DNA from: Lasioglossum baleicum
Lineage: Eukaryota; Arthropoda; Insecta; Hymenoptera; Halictidae
DNA: 64,000 bases
Assembly (NCBI RefSeq): GCF_051020765.1
Contig: NW_027469211.1
Span: 248,001 to 312,000, forward strand
Direction of reading: 5' to 3'
Of this stretch, positions 22,001-30,300 are shown piece after piece (the stretch's first letter is position 1; each line of letters starts with the position of its first letter). The translations under genes and the position numbers were made by a program. The notes beneath the pieces are model-generated. The model saw only the letters and a list, made by a program, of their open reading frames with translations. It was not told the origin of the DNA and searched no databases.

Positions 22001-22301
22001 ACCTTGTACAACTTTATTAGTAATATAAGTTTCACAATGTGTTATATTTATTTTATGTTTTTGTAAATTAAGGTTCCTTCCAGAGGAGGATAAAATGATC
22101 CTAGATCATTTAGAACGCAACGAAAATCTCGATGAGAAAAGAAAATACACGGACCTGGCACAAGTCTTGAAAAGAACACGAGCATCTATTTGGCGACGAT
22201 ACACGCTCTTGAAACAAAAACGAAAGGATACAGATAAACAGAAATCAAAGCAGGGATGCGAACCGCGGACTAACCCGGATAGAACGGGTCTTAGGGCCTA
22301 G
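10013..22301 (+). CDS. TTF1/Reb1-like Myb-domain protein, four exons
   Basis: This is the only convincing host gene. Exons: 10013-10087 (MSFENVAKEA..., CAAAATG start context, donor CAG/gtaatt), 17605-17796 (acceptor tcattacag, donor GAG/gtttgt), 21681-21868 (acceptor ctacatag, donor AAG/gtaaaa), 22073-22301 (acceptor aaattaag, stop near 22300). Junction phases are 0, 0 and 2 and the frame stays open throughout, about 228 codons. Exon 2 is acidic and leads into GYFDSSEDKIIKQNW; exon 3 gives FLADGLPHRTLYSVYHRF; exon 4 begins FLPEEDKMILDHLE and continues with a YTDLAQVLKRTRASIWRRY helix pair. These look like two successive Myb/SANT-type modules arranged as in TTF1, which binds rDNA terminators in the nucleus. 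A role in rDNA termination is inference. The last residues before the stop (after QKSKQG) run into GC-rich repeat-like DNA, so the C-terminus may be truncated. Introns 1 and 2 are filled with transposons. Confidence 0.65.
10153..10421. mobile_element. MITE in intron 1 with ATATCTGTGGTTGTCAGG ends
   Basis: ATATCTGTGGTTGTCAGGAA at the left is repeated in reverse complement (TTCCTGGCAACCACAGATAT) at the right, about 269 bp apart. Related copies are at about 41741-42003 and, in duplication copy B, 46000-46268. No coding capacity. The neighbouring TA suggests a Tc1/mariner-type target, which is inference. Confidence 0.7.
10930..11515. mobile_element. Tc1-like non-autonomous element in intron 1
   Basis: AGTTTACTACAGGATGTGAAA (left) and TTTTCACATCCTGTAGTAAAC (right) are inverted inside a unit that ends CCACTACTGTAACTG. 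A related element with better ends is at 28790-29465, and fragments flank 39467-39999. No transposase frame is present. Confidence 0.6.
11920..12170. repeat. Degenerate (TAATTG)n / (CAATTA)n simple-sequence tract
   Basis: The 250-bp stretch is built from TAATTG, CAATTA and GTAATTG units in both orientations, so it is highly self-complementary. Copy B has one extra 6-bp unit near 55430, the pattern expected from replication slippage. Confidence 0.75.
12580..12675 (-). other. tRNA-like sequence (Leu/Ser-type shape), decayed
   Basis: Read on the minus strand, CGAGTTCGAATCCCTCC fits a T arm/B box. GCAGCTGGACGAGGGG could be acceptor plus A box, with 6 of 7 acceptor pairs to CAACTGC, and the length suits a tRNA with a long variable arm. 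The anticodon arm does not fold well. It may be a tRNA pseudogene or a SINE head. The same sequence is in copy B near 56080-56177. Confidence 0.4.
13510..13815. mobile_element. Near-perfect hairpin MITE
   Basis: About 145 bp (TACATCAATCGATGCAGCTG ... CTGTCGTACTAAGACGTTA) is followed after a short loop by its reverse complement. The copy B counterpart is at about 57014-57305, and one arm is embedded in the palindrome at 21100-21250. No coding sequence. Confidence 0.8.
14190..14760 (-). pseudogene. PIF1-type helicase remnant, probably Helitron-derived
   Basis: On the minus strand the translation contains a DAEDGLVNGA motif, then SSEEKYQITRSQFPVVPAEA and ITIHISQGQTYEKV. These match the C-terminal helicase motifs of PIF1 proteins (DGLVNG, RxQFP, TIHKSQG). 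A stop lies between the DGLVNG block and the next segment, and the N-terminal helicase motifs are missing. PIF1-like helicases of this type are carried by Helitrons, but no Rep domain or Helitron end was recognised, so the Helitron origin is inference. Copy B is split by the LINE. Confidence 0.65.
15437..17055. mobile_element. 1.6-kb snap-back element with CAGGGTGTTTAGCTACAGG ends, intron 1
   Basis: The ends are inverted (TACAGGGTGTTTAGCTACAGG and CCTGTAGCTAAACACCCTGTA) and the arms stay complementary for about 700 bp each, up to a centre near 16230. TA flanks both ends, as for Tc1/mariner-type elements. Each arm holds the same 90-codon frame (15563-15835 plus, 16622-16894 minus) with three residue differences; because the arms mirror each other this is not proof of coding. 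The left arm has lost about 37 bp relative to the right arm and to copy B. Confidence 0.75.
17056..17520. repeat. ACGTCTTTT-type degenerate repeat
   Basis: An inverted partial relative of the interior of the 11779-13164 element: the segment at 12300-12490 reappears here in reverse complement and is followed by more AAGACGT/ACGTCTTTT units. It lies just upstream of exon 2, ending about 85 bp before its acceptor. Confidence 0.55.
17818..20636. mobile_element. TIR element with CAGGGTGTCCCAAAATTCC ends, intron 2
   Basis: CAGGGTGTCCCAAAATTCC at 17822 is mirrored by GGAATTTTGGGACACCCTG ending at 20631, both flanked by TA. It begins about 20 bp after the exon 2 donor. No transposase was recognised in its 2.8 kb. 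A palindromic element (about 17990-19265) is nested inside it. The remaining interior (19266-20600) has only short frames. Confidence 0.7.
17990..19265. mobile_element. Snap-back element nested in the intron 2 element
   Basis: Two arms of about 620 bp are reverse complements meeting near 18635, with TGAGGTAGAGCGATGAAATTT and its complement near the outer ends. The family also occurs at 37434-37955, with CACAGTG-type ends. The sequence near the turn (GTAAGTATTTAATC, TTCTCATCA) is also found in the hairpin at 42748. Confidence 0.75.
20637..21620. mobile_element. Palindromic repeat in intron 2
   Basis: GGTAATTATTGCGAAAGGGT at the left and ACCCTTTCGCAATAATTACC at the right begin arms of about 260 bp. 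Between them lie a second element start (ACAGGGTGGGGCATTTAAAT near 20923) and one arm of the 13510-type hairpin. It ends about 60 bp before exon 3. No coding sequence recognised. Confidence 0.65.
21885..22012. mobile_element. Short MITE inside intron 3
   Basis: ACAGGGTGTTTCACTACAGG at the left and CCTGTAGTCGAACACCTTGT at the right are inverted. The element fills most of the 204-bp intron 3 and is related by its ends to the 15437 family. Confidence 0.65.
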
Positions 22302-22370
22302 AGACAGCGGGTTAACTCGCTCGGGGCGGATATTAAGCCGGTCGGAGCGGGTTACATACTATGTTGCTAC

Positions 22371-22888
22371 AGTAAATGCTCCTTCGTTGTGAAGAATCGT
22401 CTATGCGATCGTTGTGACGTGCCTACCCACTCCACTGCCTGTCAACGCCGAGTCGGCCGAGTCGCTCCGCAGGGCGGCGACGATCGATGTCGGCTCGGGT
22501 ATATCGGTGTGAACACCACAACATTGACTCGAGTGAATCGAATTCTCAAACTTCTTAATTTTCATAATCGGTTTATATGGGACTTTTAATAGCTTATTCC
22601 TGGCGTTTCTCTGATTAAAATGATACCAAACACGATACATACGTCGCGCTGTGCTCCTACGGGCTGTAACTCCGTTAATTTGCAAAAAGATGTTAAGTTG
22701 TTTATTTAAACATATGCTTGTATAGTTTGTGTTAAATGTATGATAAATTATTAATTATGCTTCATATGTAAAGTAAATATAGGACAAATTATATCGTGTT
22801 TGGTATCACTTTAATCAGAGAAATGCCAGAAATGAGTTAGTGAAAGTCCCATAAAAGCCTTTTCACAACGAAGGAGCATTTACTGTAG
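22371..22888. mobile_element. MITE with CAGTAAATGCTCCTTCG ends
   Basis: CAGTAAATGCTCCTTCGTTG on the left is mirrored by CAACGAAGGAGCATTTACTG on the right, flanked by TA on both sides. Inner parts (GATACCAAACACGATA and its reverse) are also inverted. It begins about 70 bp after the last exon of the TTF1-like gene. Confidence 0.75.
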
Positions 22889-23336
22889 TAAGATCAGATA
22901 GATACTCTAGAGTCTAGACAGTTTACTTCAGAGATATACGAATAAGCATGTTTATGAAAAAAAGAGATCCTTCTTGTATTGCAATTTTCCTTTTTCATTT
23001 AGTTTTGGATGTTTCTTGATTTTTGGTTTTTTATCGTTTTGATTAAAATAAAATAATCTAAATACATCTAAAGATATTTTGGTATCGTACACATATATAT
23101 TTTTTAAGCAAAGATACTTTAAAAAAAAATGTGACAGGAGATTGATTGAAATATCGAAGATTAAATGTGGAAAACTCGCAAGGAAATTATTATTTTATAT
23201 TTATTTAAAACGACAGTAGTATATTTAGATATTATGCACAAATTTAATGAAACTAATACATTTAATATATAACTATTTATTAAAAAATAATAATAATTAA
23301 TGATTAAATATAATTATTGAAGTACAATAACTATTA
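22889..23336. other. AT-rich intergenic DNA
   Basis: No gene, repeat end or structured element was recognised here. Confidence 0.4.
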
Positions 23337-23746
23337 TACAGGGTGTCCCGAATTTAAATGGCAAAACTTCAGGAAGCGTGTAGGGGACCGAAAAACTAAG
23401 ACAAAAAGTCTTTTAGAGATTTACTCGTTTTTGTTTCGTTTTGGAGAAAATCGCAAAAATTCAATATCTCGTTGTCAGTTGCTCTCTCGAGTTGTTGTAA
23501 AAAATTAAAAATTAAAAAAAAAAGCAAATAAAAAAGCTTTTTTTTAAATGTTAATAAATAAGTACAAAAATGAGAACTGGTTTTGTTTCTCTTTTTGCAA
23601 TTTTCTCCAAAACGAAGCAAAAACGAGCAAATCTCTAAAAGTATAATAATAATAACAATAATAATAATAAAAGACTTTTTGTCTTAGTTTTTCGGTCTAC
23701 ACGCTCCTGAAGTTTTGCTATTTAAATTCGGGACACCCTGTATAAT
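23337..23746. mobile_element. MITE with CAGGGTGTCCCGAATTTAAAT ends
   Basis: TATACAGGGTGTCCCGAATT and AATTCGGGACACCCTGTATA are inverted about 410 bp apart; TA at both ends is the probable target duplication. The inner segments around GACTTTTTGTCTTAGTTTTT are also inverted. An (AAT)n run lies near 23643-23670. Confidence 0.75.
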
Positions 23747-24019
23747 AGTGAAAATATTACAATATTACATACACATATTGTACAATACACACTTACAATA
23801 TTGAATGTACGCACACATACTATTAAATGATAGTGAAAACATAGATTGCCCTTTTACTAGTCTTTCAAATGTTACAATACGCATCTCAATATTACATACA
23901 CATACAATCCACAATTACAATACTGTGTTTACACACGCGCGCGCGCGCGCACACACATACACGACCCATGCACTCGCGCATAAACTTGCAACTATGAAAT
24001 TGCATTTGTTCGGACGACC
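23747..24019. repeat. Microsatellite-rich spacer with (CG)n(CA)n tract
   Basis: ACACACATAC-type repeats, and at about 23932-23965 an alternating purine-pyrimidine run of CG units passing into CA units. Such tracts can adopt Z-DNA. Confidence 0.6.
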
Positions 24020-25190
24020 ATAATGTCGTCTAAAATGTTATTATTTAATCTAGATCGTTGATCATTTAATATAAATTTCAATCCTGAAAATAATCTTTCA
24101 GCGGACACTTGCGTTGCTGGAACTACATGTACAATCTTGGCAAGTGTCCCCAGTTCGGAAAAATATATTTGTCCCAGAACTCTAAAATATTTGCATCTCT
24201 GCTTATTCTGGGACCTAGTGAAAATAAATTTAATGCGGATACAATACTAAATACCGAATTTGGGGAACTATGTTATATAATATAACAATTGTTCTATTTC
24301 GTCACGCGGTGAATCATCATTTACAATAGGACTTTCAATTTTCAATCAATAAATCTTTATATCTTGGATCGAAATATACAGACGCCAGTAGACATTTATT
24401 ATTTATGAGTTCGTGCTCACGGTTTATCATTGCATTTAATACCAATGTCGCAAAACTATTACTTATTTTCTCCACATTTAATTTGCACTGCAGCTAGATA
24501 ACGTACAAGTCCCCCATTAACAACTGGTTATATTGCATCGTTTTTCTCGCTAGTTTTGCGGGTTCAAGAGCAATTATTATTTCCTGAACAATATTCCATT
24601 CGCCTTCAGATAATGTTACATCTTTCATTTCTGAACAACAATCTCTTAATTCTGTTCATCTTTTCAACATATCGAATGTTCAATTCCATCTTGTGGGGCA
24701 ATCTCATATCGAATATCATAGTTTCAAATTTTTTAAAAAAATTGTCATAGTAGGATGCGGATTTTTCTCACGAGCTCGCGAATTTTCTGCATTAAAGCAC
24801 ATTAAAATTTTGTAAAGCATCGTGAACTGCAAGTTGCAACGTGTGTGTAACGCACCGCACCCCTATTAAATTAAAATCGTTGTCCTCTAAGGGAAATAAG
24901 TGCTCTCTCTCTCTCTCTCTCACCCTCTAAATAAAATTCTTCTTGAAAATCGTCGGCAAAACCTTCTACATCATCATGATTTCCTTCTTCCCTCATTGTC
25001 CGTCGTGATTGAATAAATATTTCTCGCGATAAGATTATATTCTCTTAATACATCAAGAACTAAATTTTTCAAATTTTGGCTGGTATGCCTTACAAATATT
25101 TCTTGTAAAGCTAACGTACCTACAATTATTTTCTGATTTTTAACATATTGAGCATTGATCCCTATAAATGATCTAAATATGTATATTGAC
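24020..25190 (-). pseudogene. hAT-superfamily transposase remnant
   Basis: Read on the minus strand, an upstream block gives VRHTSQNLKNLVLDVLREYN and IYSITTDN, resembling the central RNase H-like part of hAT transposases (SITTDNGANM-type motif). The C-terminal block near 24030-24110 reads VSAERLFSGLKFILNDQRSR and ends LDDIMVVRTN, the hAT dimerisation motif (SAxERxFS...RxRL). The frame is broken by several stops and indels between these blocks. No terminal repeats were identified, so this is an old fossil. Confidence 0.75.
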
Positions 25191-25199
25191 GGGTTACCG

Positions 25200-25605
25200 C
25201 GTGGTCGGGCCGGCCCTCTCCGCCCCCCCCAACCACCTAATGCTAACTAATTCTAATTTGATGCGATCAGAATTAGTCAGGATTAGGCGGTAGGGGGCGG
25301 AGACCAGAGATGCCGACCACGCATACGAAAATCCAGAAGTAGTCTTTCAAAACTGAAAGCTCACCTACATATGTATCACCCTGTAGCTTTCAATTTTGAA
25401 AGACTGTTCCTAGATTAACGTATGCGTGGCCGGCAGTATAGATGAAAGTATAGAGGATCCCTTCAGATGGTGCTGCTTTAAATTGATTTGATTGGACGCC
25501 ATCGACACCATGGTGTTGGAATTCGTCCAATCAACTCGATTGAAAGCAGCGCCACCTAAAGGGACGTAAACACCTTAGACCATATATGCTTATCTTAGAC
25601 CATAT
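25200..25605. repeat. Mosaic of palindromic repeats
   Basis: It contains a GC-rich inverted pair around GCGATCAGAATTAG (GGGGCGGAG and CTCCGCCCCC), a hairpin starting CCACGCATACG..., and an inverted copy of the 8440-8565 palindrome (about 25455-25565). The last part (TTAGACCATATAT) continues on the far side of the P-like element at 28014, so that element inserted into this repeat. Confidence 0.55.
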
Positions 25606-26389
25606 CACAGCCTACTCTAGTACTAGCCGTGCTGAACAACGTGGCAACACCGCTTTGTTTACAGATCGGGAGTCCGATTTTCAATACTGGGAGTCTTGTG
25701 CTTGGGATTATAATTAACGCTTTTTTCATAGAAAGTTATGTTAAAATACATAGTTCGTTGTTGATTATGTTTAAACAATGTGTAAATATTCTAACTATGG
25801 TAAGTAGAAGTGATATTAAAGCATATTAGTATTTATAAATGCGGTATACATTTTGTGGACTCTCGGAATAGTTTAGTGTTGTGATACATAATATGTGAAA
25901 TATTTCCAGTGGTTTTAAGAAAATAGAAGCATGAAGCAATGGGAAATCATCTTTGAACTAAAATGCAACATTTGAAAATGAATGAAGGAATATATAAGTC
26001 AATAGAAGCCTGAAATAGACGAAATTATTGTGACGAAGTCGAAGAGGTTAAGTGACTGCGTGTATACGTCAAAAAGGTTGGGTAAACCGTTACGGAAGAG
26101 AAAAGTTGTGCAGGTAATATATTATATTTATTATAATATCGTCTTATAAAGGATAATTTTATAATTGTTGTAAATTTCCTCACCACCCTAGGGGTATTAC
26201 TGTGTCTATACACTAACATTAATAAAAATTCTTATTAATAATAAAAAAATATAAAAAGAAAATAAATAAACTAAGACAAATAAAAAACTCTGTTGATGCA
26301 TTAACTAACACATATTAGAAAAAATAAGTTAAATATATCAAAATTAATGCTTTAAAAAAAGTTGAATTAAAAAAAAAATAATTGAAAAT

Positions 26390-27055
26390 TTATGTTCTAT
26401 TGTGTGTGAAAGTTTTTATTTTACGATGTTTAGAAATGGTATGTGCATTCATTTCTAATTGACTATTATTTATAGTTTTAACGTAATCATTTAGTAAAAT
26501 ATTTGAAAAAATTGATGATAATCTAAACAAAATACTGTGATAATCTTTACCACAAATGCATCTATCTAAAAATGCTAAATGGTATATATCTGATTGTATA
26601 CTAATATATGTTAATTTACATAAAATATGTTTATGATTTTCAGATATTAGAAAATCTGATTCCAAATTAGGAACATTTATTATGGCCTCCATTATTGCAC
26701 ACATGTGAGTAAAAACATTTATTACATCTTCTGTAGGAGTCGAAAGACCACCCCTTTGTAAATGATCAAAATATACATTATTTACAGTTGTTCCTTTATC
26801 CTCCACAATTAATAATTCGCATATATCACAATTTAATTTTTTTGCAACAGAATGGGACCCATAACCGGATATATAAATCTTAATGGAATCATCAACAATA
26901 CAAGTGGATAAATAATCAGTGTCAAAAATTTCTGAAAAACCGCTGACATCAACAGGAGCATCACGAAAATCGTTACCATCGTCGTCGTCGTTGCAAATTT
27001 GGAATTTATTTTTTATATCAGCAAAAGAAAACGAACTTGCCGATTTTGAAAACAT
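26390..27055 (-). pseudogene. C-terminal part of P-like transposase
   Basis: This 221-residue frame is in the same reading register as the THAP frame upstream. It contains a segment resembling the C-terminal domain of P/THAP9 transposases: GYGSHSVAKKLNCDICELLI, then RGGLSTPTEDV. The RNase H-like catalytic core normally found between THAP and this region is not seen. With the THAP frame it makes about 400 codons, roughly half of a usual P-type transposase. The role of the remaining product, if any, is unknown; repressor-like truncated P proteins are known in Drosophila, but nothing here shows that. Confidence 0.6.
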
Positions 27056-27094
27056 ACGTTTTAATCTAATCTTTTTTCGGCATGAATTGCTTCA

Positions 27095-27595
27095 TCATAT
27101 GATACGTATCATTATTTTGATACTCCAATGGTTCGAAATTACAAGCTTTTCTTTATAATTGTTTATCAAATTTAAGAAACCACTAATTAGATCAGAATCA
27201 ATAAACTCTCTAACTAAATTTTCATGGTTATCAATTATTCTTTCCCTGCGCTCTATAGGATCTTTTCTTTGTGGTAGCACACGTTTTGATGGCGAATTGG
27301 AAAAAATGGAAGGTATTGCATTTTCCATAAGTCTTGGACATCTGAACAAAACATTCTCCAGTACACCGTTAGGAGATGGAATATTCTGATACCTTTGGAT
27401 ATCAGTTTCTGCAAAATGCAGACTACAAACTGCAGAATATTTTGTCGGTGTCCAATTTTTACGGGGAATAGCAGCCATCCATTTTTTCCGCAATTGCTCA
27501 TCTTTGGGGAATTTAAATATAGAAATATAATTATTTTCTTTAAGAGTAGTATCATAATTTCCCTTACAATTGGGGACACAACAACGCCGTGGCAT
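27095..27595 (-). CDS. THAP-domain N-terminal part of P-like transposase
   Basis: This 166-residue frame starts MPRRCCVPNCKG. It shows a C2CH THAP zinc finger: the paired cysteines of CCVPNC, then the W of KKWMAAIPRKNW, then CSLHF (C-x2-H), then an AVPTIF-like box (NAIPSIF) near residue 96. THAP fingers bind the transposon ends in P-element transposases and THAP9. A helical segment follows (RIIDNHENLVREFIDSDLIS), in the place of the oligomerisation region. The frame closes with two tandem TGA codons (stop at 27095-27097); the next frame downstream is in the same register, so this could be one coding unit broken by nonsense codons, or joined by splicing. Confidence 0.8.
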   Translation of the reverse strand: MPRRCCVPNCKGNYDTTLKENNYISIFKFPKDEQLRKKWMAAIPRKNWTPTKYSAVCSLHFAETDIQRYQNIPSPNGVLENVLFRCPRLMENAIPSIFSNSPSKRVLPQRKDPIERRERIIDNHENLVREFIDSDLISGFLNLINNYKEKLVISNHWSIKIMIRII

Positions 27596-28013
27596 TATTA
27601 ACTAATAAATAAGGTATAAAACTTTTGAAAATAACTATGTAAAATAAATTTTCGGAGAACTCTGTATGTATGTGATTTTGTAAAAATTTAGATGCTATAC
27701 TATTAAAATGTTATTGAAATGCATTGAAAGAACAATAGATTGTATTAAGTAAATGTGCTACACACAAAGATAAAGACCTAAAAAGTTAATAAATAATACT
27801 TAGCTCCATTATTGCACGATGTGTACTACACAATGTGTACTACACACTGATGAGAACATTTGAAAACTACGCGGGAAACTGAGAGGCCGGTAGGGGAGAT
27901 TGAGAGTCTGATTCAGTGGGTTGGGTTAGGTATATTGTTCTATATATATCAATCGGACTCCCGCGTTGTTGCCATTTTTACCTTCAGCACGGCTAGTACT
28001 AGAGTAGGCTGTG

Positions 28014-28700
28014 ACCATATATACCTATAGACCCGGCGCAGATAATTTGGCCCTCGGAAAAGATGAAGACGGTGTGACGTCACGTTCTCGAAAGATGTAT
28101 AAGCTATGCTCATCGACAGTGCCTACGCTTGCCCTGATAGCACAGTTTGGAACTGCCAGGAATAGTCCAGAGCGTGGAGTGAATTTGGAGGGCAGTATGG
28201 TTCCAGACGCCGCTTATTGGCTGCTCGGAGCAATGGTTGGAGTACATCTAGAAAGAGTGTGGAGTTGCATGCCAGTGGGCTTCCAAAAACGATTACAGGT
28301 GTACAAAGTCCGCCGTCACAGCATCTAGAGGGCAGCTTCTTCCGTCCAGATGGAAGGCAGCTCGTGGAGTCTGTGTGGAACGGCGGATGCCGTTATACAG
28401 GGCAGCACCGTCGGTGAGGTTATGTCAGTAATGTTGGTAATGTCGGTGAAATGAATTTCTACACATTGTACAAATATGTAGCAGTCTTCCTTTTTACCGA
28501 CAATTCCAAATACCGATTCTGAATGAAAACGAAATAATAAACCCGATATAAAAAAATATTAAATTTTATTTATTTCTATTATATCTATATTATTGTTCCT
28601 AGACTGCGGATCTTTGTGCAAAATAAAAATTGTCTGCATCGATCGCAAGAGAGATGGAAACTATATGTACAAATTGAATGTTACGTTCTTCCCCCCTTGC
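28014..28700. repeat. Unclassified repeat shared with 43600-44059 (inverted in part)
   Basis: The part with ACCGTCGGTG, TACAAATATGTAGCAGT and the CATCGATCGCAAGAGA segment (28400-28660) occurs in diverged inverted form at about 43605-43850. The part at 28021-28400 holds an open frame of about 100 codons with no recognisable product. I see no gene. Confidence 0.4.
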
Positions 28701-28789
28701 CGTAATTTTCTTTACAGTTACATTAAGAGTAAACCTACACATAAATCAATAAACTAGTAATACATTAATTATCCCCTAATACGTACAGT

Positions 28790-29465
28790 TACACGAATTA
28801 ATATTCGGACGATCTAAAGAAGATGATAACTTTTTAAATATTGTACTATACGATTTGAATTTTTTGGGGGAGCTGGAACAATTAGTTTACTGCAGGATGT
28901 GAAAAGAAATTTTTTCAAAAATTGCATTTGGTCGGAATTGCAGAGAAAATACTAAAAGTTACATTTTACAACTTTTTCGCGCGGGCCTATATTGAAAATT
29001 TAAAAAGTACGTTTTGTAGGCCTGCGTAAATAATGTGCACTGTGAAAGTTTCATCGAAATCGGTTGATGCGGGAAAAAACGACAGGCCTTGAAAGATGTA
29101 AGAATTCTTCGATGTAGGCTGAAAATCTGCGATTTTTACCATCTTTAAACGTTTGTAGCTCATTGCAACGTCAACCGATTTTGACGAAATTTTCAAAATA
29201 TGTTTAGTCGATACAGATCTACAAAGCGTATTTTTCAATTTTTCAATATGGGCTCACATAAAAAAGTTGTAAAATGCAACTCTTAGTATTTTTTCATACA
29301 ATCCCGATCAATTGCAATTTTTGAAAAAATTTCTTTTCACATCCTGTAGTAAACTAATTGCTGTAGCTCCCCAAAAAAGTTCAAATCGTTTAGTACAGTA
29401 TTAAAAAAGTTCTCGTCTTTTTTAGAACGTCCGAATATTAATTCGAGTAATTGCAGTTCCCGTAT
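28790..29465. mobile_element. Tc1-like MITE with CGAATTAATATTCGGACG ends
   Basis: CGAATTAATATTCGGACG at the left is mirrored by CGTCCGAATATTAATTCG at the right. Inner inverted segments (ACAGGATGTGAAA and TTTCACATCCTGT) tie it to the 10930-11515 family. No transposase. Confidence 0.75.
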
Positions 29466-29773
29466 AGCCTTGTAACGTCGTACCGAATAAGACGAAATCG
29501 CGCGAATCACTCTCTTCCAGTTTCGGAATTTATACAGTACAGTTCTCTAGCGTCGTCAGTCGAGTTTAAATCGCGTTTTCGGACTTTAATCTAGTTCAGT
29601 CCATTTTCTCGCGTTTTCGGACTCTGTCCCAAATCGCTCACGATACTCAGGTCGTATTGCATCTTACCATTTCTACCATTTTCATTACTGTTATATCTAA
29701 ATTGTTCTAAATTATTCGTCGAGTTTGCTCGTAGACATTTATACAAAATTTACAGATATTTCTCTGTGCCATT
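29466..29773. other. Leader-like unique sequence before the minisatellite
   Basis: No gene recognised. It contains repeated GTTTTCGGACT segments and runs directly into the 60-bp repeat array. With the GC-rich sequence on the far side of the foldback element it may have formed one unit before that insertion. Confidence 0.3.
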
Positions 29774-30300
29774 TTGTTTATACGAGCTTGCTCGCATTAT
29801 CTTTCACATTATAATTGCTTTTCTGCGCTATTTTTGTTTATACGAGCTTGCTCGCATTATCTTTCACATCATAATTGCTTTTCTGCGCTATTTTCGTTTA
29901 TACGAGCTTGCTCGCATTATCTTTCACATTATAATTGCTTTTCTGCGCTATTTTTGTTTAGACGAGCTTGCTCGCATTATCTTTCACATTATAATTGCTT
30001 TTCTGCGCTATTTTTGTTTATACGAGCTTGCTCGCATTATCTTTCACATTATAATTGCCTTTCTGCGCTATTTTTGTTCACACGAGCTCGCTCGCATTAC
30101 TTTTCGTATTATAATTGATTTCTCTGTGCTATTTTGTTTATACGAGCTTGCTCGCGTTATCTTTCATACTATAATTGCTATTTCCGTGTTATTTTGTTTG
30201 TACGAGCTCGCTCGCACCATCTTTTATATTACCATTGCTATTCTGTGCCATATATTTCGTTCGAGCTTGCTCGCACGCCGTCATTATACTTTGTTTCACG
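29774..30300. repeat. 60-bp minisatellite, about 8-9 units
   Basis: A unit of about 60 bp containing TATACGAGCTTGCTCGCATT and CTTTTCTGCGCTATTTT repeats head to tail. The first five units are almost identical and later ones decay. Each unit has the short inverted repeat CGAGC-TT-GCTCG. The array is open in two frames only because 60 is divisible by three; the peptide repeats are not evidence of a protein. Confidence 0.9.

Larger units (their letters stand above)
25606..28013 (-). mobile_element. P-superfamily element, internally deleted, THAP-containing
   Basis: The ends are 31-bp inverted repeats starting CACAGCCTACTCTAGTACTA, and ACCATAT flanks both sides (25599-25605, 28014-28020), a 7-bp target duplication in the range of P elements (7-8 bp). 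A further inverted stretch includes GGGAGTCCGAT. Inside, on the minus strand, are a THAP-domain frame and a frame resembling the transposase C-terminus. The catalytic middle seems deleted, so the copy should be non-autonomous. Total length about 2.4 kb. Confidence 0.8.

Noticed and set aside
27848..27875. Second hammerhead-like CTGATGAG site
   Set aside because: No matching stem II, no proper GAAA spacing and no stem I partner.
29774..30300. CRISPR-like array of repeats
   Set aside because: Repeats are contiguous 60-bp units without unique spacers, in an animal genome.
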